Source: Mycolicibacterium aurum
GTDB lineage: Bacteria; Actinomycetota; Actinomycetes; Mycobacteriales; Mycobacteriaceae
Direction: 5' to 3'
NCBI GenBank assembly: GCA_900078775.1
Contig: LT549889.1
Coordinates: 2,728,001 to 2,792,000 of the forward strand
Length of the DNA: 64,000 nucleotides
Part shown: in pieces, positions 43,057 through 52,366 of the stretch
How the letters are laid out: every line of letters begins with the position of its first letter
Numbering within the stretch: the stretch's first letter is position 1
Made by a program: the position numbers and the translations under genes
The notes under the pieces: generated by a model
Told to the model about the DNA's origin: nothing
Databases searched by the model: none
What the model saw: the letters and a program-made list of their open reading frames with translations, nothing else

Positions 43057-44573
43057 CGGCCGGCCTCCGCTTGCGTATTCAGAACGTTGACTCCTCGAAA
43101 CAGCGCCGACGGGCAGCCGTGGCTGACCGGGGCGACCTGACCGGGTTGCGCCTTGCCGCAGTTGAATGCACCGCCGAGGCGCCAGGTGGACGGGCCGCCG
43201 ACGGCCTCCATCGATCCCCAGAAGTCGGTGGTGGTGGCCTGGTAGGCGACGTCGCGCAGCTGCCCGTCCAGCCTGCCGTCCCGGATCCGGAAGAACCGCT
43301 GCCCGGTGAACTGGAAGTTGTATCGCTGCATATCGATTGACCACGATTTGTCCCCGACGATGTAGATACCGTCGGACACCCGCGCGATCAGATCCTCGGT
43401 GCTCAGATCCTCGGTCCCCGGCTGCAGCGACACATTGGCCATCCGCTGGATCGGCACATGGTGCGGCGAATCGGCATACGAGCAGCCGTTGGAACGGGAC
43501 TCCCCCAGCCGCGGGGCGAACACCCGGTCCAGCTGATAGCCGACGAACAGTCCGTCACGGACCAGGTCCCAGCTCTGCGAACGCACCCCCTCGTCGTCGA
43601 AACCCACTGTGGCCAAGCCGTGTTCGACGGTCCGGTCGGCGGTCACGTTCATCACCGGCGAGCCGTAGCGCATGCTGTTCAGCTTGTCCGGGGTGGCGAA
43701 CGAGGTGCCGGCGTAGGCCGCCTCGTAGCCGATGGCCCGGTCGTATTCGGTGGCGTGCCCGATGGATTCGTGGATGGTCAGCCACAGGTTGGTCGGGTCG
43801 ATGACCAGATCGGTCGGCCCGGCGGTGACGCTGGGCGCCTTCGTCTTTTCGGCCAGCAGCGCCGGAAGCTCGGCCAACTCCGCGCTCCAGTTCCACACGC
43901 TGTCGTCGACCACGGCCTCCCAGCCGCGGGCAGTCGGCGGGGCCAGGGTGCGCATGGTCTCGAAGGTGCCGGCCGCCGGGTCGACGCTGGTCGCCTCCAG
44001 CGAAGGCTGCAACCGCACCCGCTGCTGGGTGGTGGAGGTGCCGAAGGTGTCGGCGTAGTAGGTCTGTTCCTTGACCGCCTGCAGGCCGGCCGACACATGG
44101 TCCACCCCGTCGGCCGCGAGCAGCCGCCCGGAATAGTCGGCCAGCACGGCGATCTTGTCCGCACCCGACACCGCGAACGGGTCGATCCGGTAGTCCGACA
44201 CCCAGCTCAGATCGTCGTACACCGGTTCGGCGGCCAGCTCGATGCGTTCGGCGTTCAACGGCGCCAGCGTGGTCGCGACCCGGACCGCGCGGCGCGCCGT
44301 CTCGGCCGCCACCGCCGGGTCCAGTTCGGCGTGCGAGGCGAAACCCCACGTGCCGTCGACGATCACCCGCACCGCCAGCCCGATCTCCCGGCCCAGGGTG
44401 GCGGTCTCCAGCTCCCCGTCGCGAAGGTGCACGACCTCGGTGATGAGCCGGTGGATCCGCAGATCGGCGTAGCTGGCGCCGGCCGCGCGGGCCGCCGACA
44501 GTGCGGCGTCGGCCAGCGCCCGGCGGGGCAGCGCGAGGAAATCGGGATCAACAGAACGTGTCACGGACCCCAC
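43053..44573 (-). CDS. tldD: TldD-family zinc metalloprotease, 506 aa
   Basis: The zinc-binding HExxH is in IHESIGHATEYDR at about residue 265, and the C-terminal zinc cysteine region (FNCGKAQPGQ, HGCPSALFRGVNV) is present. Length is typical. It forms a heterodimer with TldE, whose gene overlaps it. The start is a GTG at 44571-44573, or possibly the GTG nine bases later; neither has a good ribosome-binding site, so this start is uncertain. Orthologous to M. tuberculosis Rv2315c in type. Confidence 0.85.
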   Translation of the reverse strand: MGSVTRSVDPDFLALPRRALADAALSAARAAGASYADLRIHRLITEVVHLRDGELETATLGREIGLAVRVIVDGTWGFASHAELDPAVAAETARRAVRVATTLAPLNAERIELAAEPVYDDLSWVSDYRIDPFAVSGADKIAVLADYSGRLLAADGVDHVSAGLQAVKEQTYYADTFGTSTTQQRVRLQPSLEATSVDPAAGTFETMRTLAPPTARGWEAVVDDSVWNWSAELAELPALLAEKTKAPSVTAGPTDLVIDPTNLWLTIHESIGHATEYDRAIGYEAAYAGTSFATPDKLNSMRYGSPVMNVTADRTVEHGLATVGFDDEGVRSQSWDLVRDGLFVGYQLDRVFAPRLGESRSNGCSYADSPHHVPIQRMANVSLQPGTEDLSTEDLIARVSDGIYIVGDKSWSIDMQRYNFQFTGQRFFRIRDGRLDGQLRDVAYQATTTDFWGSMEAVGGPSTWRLGGAFNCGKAQPGQVAPVSHGCPSALFRGVNVLNTQAEAGR

Positions 44574-44590
44574 CGTAATGGCAGGGGTTT

Positions 44591-44630
44591 GTCGTCAGGG
44601 GCGGGCGGGGTGCACTCCGCCCCTGACGAC
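44591..44630 (-). terminator. Strong terminator hairpin after the DadA-like gene
   Basis: GTCGTCAGGGGCGG (44591-44604) is perfectly complementary to CCGCCCCTGACGAC (44617-44630), a 14-bp stem with a 12-base loop. It begins 14 bp after the stop of the gene at 44645-45892, in its direction of transcription, and lies before TldD. No U-tract follows. Confidence 0.75.
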
Positions 44631-44644
44631 CGGGAGGAAAAGTC

Positions 44645-45892
44645 TCAGCGCAGCGGATCGAAGGCGCGCAGGGCGTCGGGCTGTTTGCCGGTGGTGATCT
44701 GCTCGGTCAGCATCCGGCCGGTGGCCGGTCCGTGCGCCAGCCCCCACATGCCGTGCCCGCCGGCCACATACAGCCCGTCGCTGACCTGCCCGACCACCGG
44801 CAGACCGTCCGCGGTCACCGGACGAGGCCCGACCCAGACATCGCTGCGTTCACTCCACCGCGCGCCGTGCAGGAACCGCGATGCCGAATCGACGATGGAA
44901 CGCACCCGGGCGGGCACCACCGGCTCGTCGGGCCCACGGAATTCCATGGTGCCCGCGACGCGCATGCCGCCGTGGTACGGCGTACACGCCACCCGCACGG
45001 TCGGCAGGTAGATCGGGGCGGGCATCGGGCGCTCCAGCGGCACGGTGAACGAGTAGCCGCGCCCCGCGCGCAGCGGGACCCGCACCCAGCGCCGCGCCAG
45101 ATCGGGCAGCCACGCCCCGGTGGCCAGCACGACGGCGTCCGCGGTGAGCTCCTCATCGGTGTTGGTGCGCAACACCACCCGGCCGTCGGTACTGATGTCG
45201 ACGATGCGCTCGGTGCGCAGGGTGGCGCCGCGTTCGACCACGGCCCGGCCCAGGGCGGTCACGAACCGGCCGGGATCGATGAAGCGCTGCTGCTCGACGG
45301 CGAGGGCGACGGTGGCGGTCGGGCCGGCCAGCGGCACCGCCTCGCGCAGCGCGTCCCCGGTGAGCAGCTCGGTCTGCACCGGCAGGCCGGCACGCTCCAG
45401 GACGTCGATCTCGGCGCGCAGTTCGGCGGCCTGCGCCTGGTTCTCGAACAGCGCGGTGATCGCGGCGTCGGTGACGGGCGCGTCGACCCCGTTGGCGACC
45501 AGCACGTCGAACGCCTCCAGGCTCTCGATGTTCAGGTCGTGGTTGCCGCGCACCACCCGCTCGACGCCGGCGTGACTGCAGTGCCGGGCGAAGGTGGCCA
45601 GGAACCGGGCCAGCCGCAGGTCCGCGCGCAGCGGAATGTGCAGCGGAGCGGCCGGATTGACCAGCGAACGCAGCCCGTATTTGAGCGTCCCGGGCTGGTT
45701 CAGCGGGATCGTCAGCGCGGGCGACACCCAGCCGGCGTTGCCCCAGGAGGATCCGGCGGCCACCCCGGCGCGGTCCACCACGGTCACCTCGACGCCGCGC
45801 TCCTGCAGGAACCACGCCGTCGACAACCCGACGATCCCCGCACCGACCACGATGGCACTGCGCGGTCCTTCGCCGATGCGCTCGCCGACCAT
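44645..45892 (-). CDS. D-amino acid dehydrogenase-like FAD oxidoreductase (DadA type), 415 aa
   Basis: An FAD-binding DAO-fold protein: AIVVGAGIVGLSTAW near the N-terminus, a conserved SSWGNAGWVSP after it, and a C-terminal GLYVAGGHGMWGLAHGPATG. It resembles DadA, which oxidises D-amino acids to 2-oxoacids. Other DAO-family substrates (sarcosine, glycine-type) are possible. The ATG at 45890-45892 is chosen because GGAGGT precedes it by about 8 nt. The gene ends at a strong hairpin. Confidence 0.82.
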   Translation of the reverse strand: MVGERIGEGPRSAIVVGAGIVGLSTAWFLQERGVEVTVVDRAGVAAGSSWGNAGWVSPALTIPLNQPGTLKYGLRSLVNPAAPLHIPLRADLRLARFLATFARHCSHAGVERVVRGNHDLNIESLEAFDVLVANGVDAPVTDAAITALFENQAQAAELRAEIDVLERAGLPVQTELLTGDALREAVPLAGPTATVALAVEQQRFIDPGRFVTALGRAVVERGATLRTERIVDISTDGRVVLRTNTDEELTADAVVLATGAWLPDLARRWVRVPLRAGRGYSFTVPLERPMPAPIYLPTVRVACTPYHGGMRVAGTMEFRGPDEPVVPARVRSIVDSASRFLHGARWSERSDVWVGPRPVTADGLPVVGQVSDGLYVAGGHGMWGLAHGPATGRMLTEQITTGKQPDALRAFDPLR

Positions 45893-46037
45893 TCCGATGA
45901 CCTCCACACACTCGTTGCGCTACTGGTGCCACCATCATCGGCACCGGCGAGCGCGACGGCGCTGCGAAAAAGACCAATCCGACGGATGCGGTTTGTCGGC
46001 TGCCGACAAACCCCCGGCGGGGCGGTGGGGTTCTCGG

Positions 46038-46859
46038 TTACGTGGTCTTGAGGAAGGTGGCCGCTTCCAGGTAGCCGGCCACCCCGCACAGCACCGCCAC
46101 CAGCACCAACACCACGTAGTCGGCCACCCGCGGGCGGGCCGGGGCGGCGGCGATCTGGCCGGCGCCGCCGCGCGCGGTGATGGCATCGCCTATCTCGTCT
46201 GCCCGCCGCAGCGACACCGTGACCGCGGCGGCCAACAGGTCGATCACCTCGGCGAACCACTGCTTGCGGCGGGCCTTACGACTTTCGGGCCGGACCCGCG
46301 GGCGCAGCCGGCGCGCCGCGTAGAGCACCCGGAACTCGTCGATGAGCATCGGGAAGGCGCGCAGCGCCAGCGCCACCGTCACCGCCCAGTCGTCGATCGG
46401 CAGCCGCAGGAACCGCAGCGGGCGGCCCAAACTGGAGATCGCCGGCGCGATCTCGGCGACGTTGGTGGTCCAGGACACCAGCGCCCCCAAGCCCAGCAGC
46501 ACCACCGACACCGCGGTGATGCGCAGGAATTTCAGCAGGCCGCCCAGTTCCAGTTCCAGCCCGCCCAGCGCGAGCACCGGGGTGCCGCCGGCGAACGCGG
46601 CGGTCACCCCGCCGAGCAGGACGATCAGCCACAGCCAGCCGGGGATGGACGGCAACGCACCCCGCGGGATCCGGGCCAGCATGACCGCCGCCGCCACCAG
46701 CAGCGCGACGAAGGCGATCGGCACCCAGCCGGGATAGAACATCATCAGCAGCGAGAGCGCGGCCACGGTGAGCAGTTTCGTTCCGGCCCACAGTCGGTGG
46801 ATGACGGTGTCGCCGGGCACCGGCCGCAGCAGCACGACGGGTCGGCGTTGCCCGCTCAT
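46038..46859 (-). CDS. ECF transporter T-component (CbiQ/EcfT-like) membrane protein, 273 aa
   Basis: Five or so membrane segments plus the cytoplasmic coupling motif of EcfT ([30 protein letters not shown]). It overlaps the upstream ATPase gene by ATGA (46856-46859). Synteny with M. tuberculosis Rv2325c-Rv2326c is apparent. It should couple ATP hydrolysis to import of a vitamin or metal; the substrate is unknown. Confidence 0.82.
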   Translation of the reverse strand: MSGQRRPVVLLRPVPGDTVIHRLWAGTKLLTVAALSLLMMFYPGWVPIAFVALLVAAAVMLARIPRGALPSIPGWLWLIVLLGGVTAAFAGGTPVLALGGLELELGGLLKFLRITAVSVVLLGLGALVSWTTNVAEIAPAISSLGRPLRFLRLPIDDWAVTVALALRAFPMLIDEFRVLYAARRLRPRVRPESRKARRKQWFAEVIDLLAAAVTVSLRRADEIGDAITARGGAGQIAAAPARPRVADYVVLVLVAVLCGVAGYLEAATFLKTT

Positions 46860-48865
46860 GACGGTGCTCCCGAGGCGACCGGGACCAGTGCCCCGTCGTG
46901 CAGGTGCAGGGTGCGCGGGCAGAGGTCCTCCAGTCCGGCGAAGTCGTGGGAGATCACCACCAGGGTCAGCCCGCCGCGGCGCAGTTCCTCCAGCAGCCGC
47001 AGCAATCCGCGGGCACTGGCGGCGTCCAGCCCGGCCAGCGGCTCGTCGAGCACGATCGCGCGGGGTGAGCGGGCCAGCAACCCGGCCAGCACCACGCGGC
47101 GCATCTGCCCGCCGGAGAGTTGGTCGATGCGCCGGTCGGCCAGGGCGGCTTCCAGTCCGACGGTCGCCAGGGCGGCCTCGATCCGGGCCCGGTCCCGCGC
47201 GGAGAACCCGGCCGCCGAGGCGATCTCGCGGCCGACGTGGCTGCGCATCAGCTGCAGCCGGGCCGCCTGGAAGGACAGCGCCACCGCCCCGACCTGCTCG
47301 GAGACCGGCTTGCCGTCGAGCAGGCAGGTGCCGGTGGTCGGCTCGGTCAGCCCGGCCAGGATCCAGGCCAGCGTCGATTTCCCCGAGCCGTTCAGCCCGT
47401 GGATGAGCACCCCGTCGCCCTCGTGCACCACCAGGTTGATGTCACGCAAAGCATCGTTGGCCCAAGGGGTTCCGTCGGCGTAGCGGTGGCTGACGTCGGT
47501 GAGCTCCAGCACCGGCACCTCCGAGGGCGTCTCGGCGCTCGGCTCGGGCACCTCACCGGACTGCACCATCTCCGATCCGCCGGCCAGGTTGACCACCCGG
47601 TCGGCCGCCTCGGCCTCCTCGTTGTAGTGCGTGATGTGCACCAGCGAGGTCTGGTGTTTGCGGGTCAGCCCGCTCAGCACCGACATCAGGCCATCGCGGC
47701 CCTGCTGGTCGACCATGCTGGTGACCTCGTCGGCGATCAGCAGGGACGGTTTGCGGGCCAGCGCGGCGGCCACCGCCAGGCGCTGCAGTTCCCCGCCGGA
47801 CAGGCTGCCGGTGTCGCGTTCGGCCAGCCCGTCCAGACCGACCTCCGCGAGCAGGCCCGGCACGTCGACCCGGGTGCCCGGGGGCAGTCCCCACACCACG
47901 TCGTCGGCGACGCGGGTGCCGAGCACCTGGCTCTCGGGGTGCTGCAGGATCACCGCGGTGCCGCCGGGGGCACCGAGTCCGACCGCGCCGGGACGGGTCA
48001 CGGTGCCCTCCGTGGGTTCGCGGCCGGCCAGCATCAGCATCAGGGTGGTCTTGCCGGAGCCGTTGGCGCCGGTGACGGCCAGGTGCTCGCCGGAATGCAC
48101 CTCCATGCTCACCGGCCCGAGCGCATCCCGGGAGGTGCCCGGGTAACGGAACACCACGTCGCGCAGGGCCAGCGGAACCGGGGCGACCGGGCCGTCGGCG
48201 GGGATGATGTCCAGCTTGTGCACGTCGGGCACCCCGAACAGCCGGGACAGCACCCGCGACAGCGCCCACCAGCCGACCAGGCTCACTGCCATGATGGCGA
48301 ACAGCCCGTAGAAGAAGATCAGGATCGGCCAGTGTTGCAGCGCCAGCACGAACAGCTCCCGGAACTGTTCGGCGGCGGGCCGCAGCTCGGGGACGTAGCT
48401 GAAGATCGCGACGGTGCCGTCGACGTTGGCGGTCATCGCGGTGAACACCAGCTCGCGCAGCCGGGAGGCGATCAGCAGGGCGAGCACCGCCACCGCACCG
48501 AACAGCGCTCCGGCGACCATCGACACCGCCACCACCACCGGCAGTCCCCGGCCGCGGCGTTTCACGGTGCCGGTCAGCCCGCCGATGTAGGCGCAGTTGA
48601 GCACGGTCATCAGGCCGCCGAACCCGGCGATCAGGAAGGCGATCAGCGCCCCCGCGATGGTGGCCGCCAGCAGCACCCGCAGCCGGTAGCGGTACGCCAG
48701 CAACCCCATCGGGACGGTGCCCAGCAACGACAGGGCGGCCGCGAACGGCACGACGACGGCGATGATCGCGATGGCCGCGCACAGGGCCGCCATCACGGCG
48801 GCCTGGGCGAGCTCGTTCGGCAGCAATGACCCGGCCCGGCGCAGGTTTCTCGAACCGGGAGGCAT
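46856..48865 (-). CDS. ECF-type ABC transporter: membrane domain fused to two ATPase domains, 669 aa
   Basis: The first 200 or so residues contain about six hydrophobic segments (DUF2232/S-component-like). Two ABC domains follow: Walker [10 protein letters not shown] with signature LSGGELQ, then Walker [10 protein letters not shown] with signature LSGGQMRR. The two ATPases in one chain replace the usual EcfA/EcfA' pair. ATG at 48863-48865 is chosen ([12 protein letters not shown]); a longer frame runs 37 codons further but has no support. It is translationally coupled to the T-component. The single-chain arrangement matches Rv2326c. Confidence 0.82.
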   Translation of the reverse strand: MPPGSRNLRRAGSLLPNELAQAAVMAALCAAIAIIAVVVPFAAALSLLGTVPMGLLAYRYRLRVLLAATIAGALIAFLIAGFGGLMTVLNCAYIGGLTGTVKRRGRGLPVVVAVSMVAGALFGAVAVLALLIASRLRELVFTAMTANVDGTVAIFSYVPELRPAAEQFRELFVLALQHWPILIFFYGLFAIMAVSLVGWWALSRVLSRLFGVPDVHKLDIIPADGPVAPVPLALRDVVFRYPGTSRDALGPVSMEVHSGEHLAVTGANGSGKTTLMLMLAGREPTEGTVTRPGAVGLGAPGGTAVILQHPESQVLGTRVADDVVWGLPPGTRVDVPGLLAEVGLDGLAERDTGSLSGGELQRLAVAAALARKPSLLIADEVTSMVDQQGRDGLMSVLSGLTRKHQTSLVHITHYNEEAEAADRVVNLAGGSEMVQSGEVPEPSAETPSEVPVLELTDVSHRYADGTPWANDALRDINLVVHEGDGVLIHGLNGSGKSTLAWILAGLTEPTTGTCLLDGKPVSEQVGAVALSFQAARLQLMRSHVGREIASAAGFSARDRARIEAALATVGLEAALADRRIDQLSGGQMRRVVLAGLLARSPRAIVLDEPLAGLDAASARGLLRLLEELRRGGLTLVVISHDFAGLEDLCPRTLHLHDGALVPVASGAPS

Positions 48866-49000
48866 CACCCGATTCTGCCAGGTCGCGGGAGCACACCCGC
48901 CTCCCGGACTGTGACGGTTCTTACCTAGCCTGTCTGCCGTCGTCGGCCGGATCAACCGACTGGCCACCCAGCGCATCGAATCGCCTGAGCCGACTGCGCC

Positions 49001-50161
49001 CTAGGACATGGCAGAGATGACGGCCTTGTCCACCTCGAGGTCGGCCACCGTCGCGTTGGCCCGGGCGAAGGCCACCTCGACCAGATCGGGCTCCTGCAGG
49101 CCGGGCCACACCACGCACATGCCGATCGAGTCCCAGGCGTCGAAGGCGAAGAACCGGTAGGCCTGCCAGGTCGCGTCGAAGCTCGGCGGGTTGCGCACCC
49201 CGTTCTCGGCCAGGGTCTCCAGGTAGAGCCGCAGGAATTCCTCCTGGTGATTGCGCCGCACCTCGGTGGGCACCGAGTGGGTGAAGAAGTAGCTGATCTC
49301 CCGGATCCCGGGGCCGGAGTGGATCACCTGCCAGTCCAGCAGGCCACCGCGACCATCCGGCAGCGCATAGGTGTTGCCGCCGTGCGCATCTCCGTGCAGC
49401 ACGGTCTGCGGGCCCTTCTCCCATTCGGCGTGCAACGCCACGTCGTTGTCGTTGACGAAGGCCGCCATGGCGCGCACCGACGGGTTGAGCTCATGCTCGG
49501 GGTTGGCCAGGATCTTGCGTCGCATGCTGCGGAACTGCCACAGCAGCAGTTTGAAGCCCGGGCGCCGGCTCTCCGGCGCGACCCAGGACAGGTCACCGCG
49601 CAGCCGGGGGCTCTCCCAGAACGTGGCGTGCAGTTGGCCCAGCGCCCGCACGATGCCCTTGGTGTAGTCGTAGTCGAGATCGTCCGGGTCTTCCGGGAAT
49701 CGGGCACCCGAGGCCGCGAGATCCTCCAGCACCAGCAGGTGCCGGGCGCCGTGCCCGGCGTGGCAGGCGTAGCTCTGCGGGGCGACGTCGGGCCCCAGTT
49801 CCGGACGCACCTGCCGGTAGAAGCGCACCTCGTTGACCGCCATGTCCAGCGCGGCGACCATGGTGCGGTTCTTCGCCGACAGCGGAGTGGATTTCACGAA
49901 GACGCTGGCGGGCAGCCCGGCCTCCTTGCCGGCGGCATCCCACTCCAGGCCCAGCCGGCGGCGGTCGGTGGTGCCGGTGGTGCCGTCCAGCGATTGCACC
50001 CCGAGCAGCGTCGCCCCCGGCGCGCGGTCGGCGAACACCCCGGACAACCAGGCCGCGTCGACACCCATCGCCGAATGCGGCTTGGGCGCGGGGACCCACG
50101 GCGCCAGGGCGAGTGCGGTCTCACCGACCGCTCGCAGCGTGCTTCCCGGCTTCAACACCAT
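49001..50161 (-). CDS. Aminoglycoside phosphotransferase-like kinase family protein, 386 aa
   Basis: The kinase-like catalytic loop reads LHGDAHGGNTY (with the Asp as base) and the metal-binding segment LLDWQVIHSGPGIREI. The N-terminal part has a plausible Lys in VFVKSTPL. The family (APH/EcKinase-like) phosphorylates small-molecule alcohols, and members near catabolic genes often have unknown roles. GGGAG precedes the ATG at 50161. It is divergent from a TetR gene. Confidence 0.8.
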   Translation of the reverse strand: MVLKPGSTLRAVGETALALAPWVPAPKPHSAMGVDAAWLSGVFADRAPGATLLGVQSLDGTTGTTDRRRLGLEWDAAGKEAGLPASVFVKSTPLSAKNRTMVAALDMAVNEVRFYRQVRPELGPDVAPQSYACHAGHGARHLLVLEDLAASGARFPEDPDDLDYDYTKGIVRALGQLHATFWESPRLRGDLSWVAPESRRPGFKLLLWQFRSMRRKILANPEHELNPSVRAMAAFVNDNDVALHAEWEKGPQTVLHGDAHGGNTYALPDGRGGLLDWQVIHSGPGIREISYFFTHSVPTEVRRNHQEEFLRLYLETLAENGVRNPPSFDATWQAYRFFAFDAWDSIGMCVVWPGLQEPDLVEVAFARANATVADLEVDKAVISAMS

Positions 50162-50184
50162 CTTCGGCTCCCGTCCGATTGAGA

Positions 50185-50195
50185 CCGGTGATACT
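50185..50195. promoter_or_regulatory. CCGGTGATACT half-site in the APH/TetR divergent gap
   Basis: This 11-mer lies 11 bp before the TetR ATG at 50206. The same 11-mer occurs at 58218-58228 before the MaoC-like gene, where it forms an inverted repeat. Possibly recognised by this TetR. Confidence 0.35.
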
Positions 50196-50205
50196 GTACA
50201 CGGCT

Positions 50206-50826
50206 ATGAGTCCCATTCCGGAAGCCCGAAATATCGTGGCCGGCGCGTTGTCGACACCGCCGATCGACGGGGACTCCTCCGACTTCGCAATCCTGGAAGC
50301 GACCATTCGCTGCCTGACCCGCTACGGCATGGACCGGATGACGGTCGAGGACGTCGCCCGGGCCGCCGGCGTCGGGCGCGCCACGGTGTTCCGGCGCTTC
50401 GAATCCAAGGACGACCTGATCCGGCAGGCATTCGCACTGGAACTGCAGCGCCTGGTCGCCGAGTTCGGCAGCAAGGGTGCGGCATTCGACGACCCCTTCG
50501 AACGGCTCGTCGAACTCACGGTCGACATGGTGCGCGTAATCCGCACCCACCCGGTGGCCCAGCGCCTCGTCGAAGACGACAATGCCTTACCGCTGCAACG
50601 GGATCCGCGGATCTCGGCGTTCCAGCTCGAAGCCGTGCAGCGCATGCTCTCGCAGACCGCCGAGGAGCTCGACGTCGAGATCGACACCACCGTGCCGGCC
50701 GAACTGCTGCTGCGGTTCTTCGCCAGCATGTGGATGACCCCGGATATCGGTACCGGCGCCGACGACGAGGCGGTCACCCGGCAGATGGTGCAGATCCTGC
50801 TGGCCCCGCTGGCCGCCGGGCGCTAG
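50206..50826 (+). CDS. TetR family transcriptional regulator, 206 aa
   Basis: The HTH region is TRYGMDRMTVEDVARAAG, then VGRATVFRRFESKDDL. The start ATG at 50206 (MSPIPEARN) is preferred to a longer frame starting at 50113 because the latter would cross the divergent promoter region. It overlaps the convergent amidohydrolase gene by 4 bp. It may recognise the CCGGTGATACT half-site just upstream. Confidence 0.82.
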   Translation: MSPIPEARNIVAGALSTPPIDGDSSDFAILEATIRCLTRYGMDRMTVEDVARAAGVGRATVFRRFESKDDLIRQAFALELQRLVAEFGSKGAAFDDPFERLVELTVDMVRVIRTHPVAQRLVEDDNALPLQRDPRISAFQLEAVQRMLSQTAEELDVEIDTTVPAELLLRFFASMWMTPDIGTGADDEAVTRQMVQILLAPLAAGR

Positions 50827-51992
50827 GCCGTCCTGGGGAAGTTCAGCATCCGACGGGCGTTGTCCTCCACGATCAGGGCGCACTCCTCATCGGGCACCTC
50901 GGCGAGCACCTCGGCGGCCCGCTTGCGCGAGTTCGGCCAGTTGGAATCCGAATGCGGGAAATCGATTTCGAGGGTGATCCGGTCGACGCCGACGGTGTGG
51001 CGGTTGGCCAGGCCGTGCTCGTCGTCGATGAAGCACCCGTAGAAGTGCTGCCGGAACAGGTCCGAGGGCCGGGCGTCGAAGTCGATGGGCTGGTAGTAGC
51101 GATGCCGCTCCCACACATAGTCCGACCGTTCCAGGATGTAGGGCACCCAGCCGATGCCGCCCTCGGCCAACGAGAACTGAAGGTCGGGGAACTTCTGCAG
51201 CTTGCCGGAGAACAGCAGGTCCACCGTCGTCCACATCAGGTTCGTCGAGAACAGCGTGATGGCGACCGCGAACGGGGCGTCCGGGATGGTCGGCGCGACG
51301 GAGGCGGCCATCGAGGAGAAGGAGAACCCGGGCACATAGGAGCCCGAACCGAAGTGCAGCGACAGCGGCATCTTGGTCTCGCTGCACACCCGCCACAGCC
51401 CGTCCCAGTGGTCGGAGTGAAACGACGGCAGCCCCATCGGCACCGGGCTGTCCGGGAACGACACCGTGCGCGCGCCCTTGGCCGCGACCCGCTCGGCCTC
51501 CGCGACGGTGGCCTCGATGTCCCACACCGGCAGGATGGCCATCGGGATGTAGCGGTCCGGCGCGGTGGCACACCACTCGTCGATGTAGAAGTCGTTCCAG
51601 GCCTTCACGCATTCCAGGGCGAGTTCCCTGTCCTTACCGCGGAAGAAGGTGCTGCCGCCGAAGCCCGGAAAGGACGGGAAGCACAGCGCGGCCTGCACAC
51701 CGTCGAGGTCCATATCCGCGATCCGCGCGACCGGGTCGTAACAGCCCGGGATCATGTCCTCGTAGCGCACCGGGTCCATGCCCCACTCCTGCGGCGGCTT
51801 GCCGGCCACCGCATTCAGACCGATGGTCGGGAAGATCTCGCCGTCGTACTTCCACAGGTGCTTGCCATCGAGTTCGACGATCTGCGGCCCGTTCTCACGG
51901 AACTTGGCCGGCAGCCGGTCCTGCCAGACCCGGGGGTGCTCGATCAGGTGGTCGTCCACCGAGACGATCTGGTGGTGGTCCTGCAACGGCAT
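50823..51992 (-). CDS. Amidohydrolase (Amidohydro_2 type) family protein, 389 aa
   Basis: An N-terminal metal-binding-type sequence VSVDDHLIEHP and a C-terminal EIDFPHSDSNWPNSR, with a segment ending IVEDNARRML, fit the Amidohydro_2 family of metal-dependent decarboxylases and hydrolases (like those used in aromatic catabolism). GGGGAGG lies 8 nt upstream of the ATG at 51990-51992. The length is typical. It lies between TetR regulators in a catabolic-looking region; substrate unknown. Confidence 0.82.
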   Translation of the reverse strand: MPLQDHHQIVSVDDHLIEHPRVWQDRLPAKFRENGPQIVELDGKHLWKYDGEIFPTIGLNAVAGKPPQEWGMDPVRYEDMIPGCYDPVARIADMDLDGVQAALCFPSFPGFGGSTFFRGKDRELALECVKAWNDFYIDEWCATAPDRYIPMAILPVWDIEATVAEAERVAAKGARTVSFPDSPVPMGLPSFHSDHWDGLWRVCSETKMPLSLHFGSGSYVPGFSFSSMAASVAPTIPDAPFAVAITLFSTNLMWTTVDLLFSGKLQKFPDLQFSLAEGGIGWVPYILERSDYVWERHRYYQPIDFDARPSDLFRQHFYGCFIDDEHGLANRHTVGVDRITLEIDFPHSDSNWPNSRKRAAEVLAEVPDEECALIVEDNARRMLNFPRTA

Positions 51993-52057
51993 GACGCGCC
52001 TCCCCGTTCTGACAGTGAGTCTTGATTTCTGACGTTCTGTCTCAGACCATATGGGAT

Positions 52058-52357
52058 ATGGATCACACCTGTCCAGACCCCGGGCCCGACCGCGAGAAGC
52101 TCGACGAGGACGACCACGACCTGCTGACGTTCGGCGAGGTCGGCGAACGACTACGGGTCGAGATCGCCGCCGCCCGCACCGCGGTCACCGACCTGGAGGC
52201 CGCCGAGGACACCGCCGGCCTGGAGAAGGCGCGCGCCCGGCTGGCCGCCCTGGAGGCCGCGGTGCGCCGCAACACCGCCCAGCCCATCAACGACGCCAAC
52301 TTCGAGAAGTTCTTCGGCTATCCCGGGACCGCCAAACGGAACCTGCCGCTGCAATGA
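52058..52357 (+). CDS. Small helical protein of unknown function, 99 aa
   Basis: A 99-residue protein with an acidic start (MDHTCPDPGPDREKLDEDDHD) and a long amphipathic helix with coiled-coil character (TAVTDLEAAEDTAGLEKARARLAALEAAV). It ends 9 bp before the tandem-TetR gene and is probably in an operon with it. The ATG at 52058 is preferred to a TTG at 52022. No family is recognised. Confidence 0.6.
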   Translation: MDHTCPDPGPDREKLDEDDHDLLTFGEVGERLRVEIAAARTAVTDLEAAEDTAGLEKARARLAALEAAVRRNTAQPINDANFEKFFGYPGTAKRNLPLQ

Positions 52358-52366
52358 TGTGAAGCG

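Noticed and set aside
46594..47483. Long plus-strand frames opposite the ECF transporter genes
   Set aside because: Shadow of the minus-strand T-component and ATPase genes, whose Walker and signature motifs are unambiguous.
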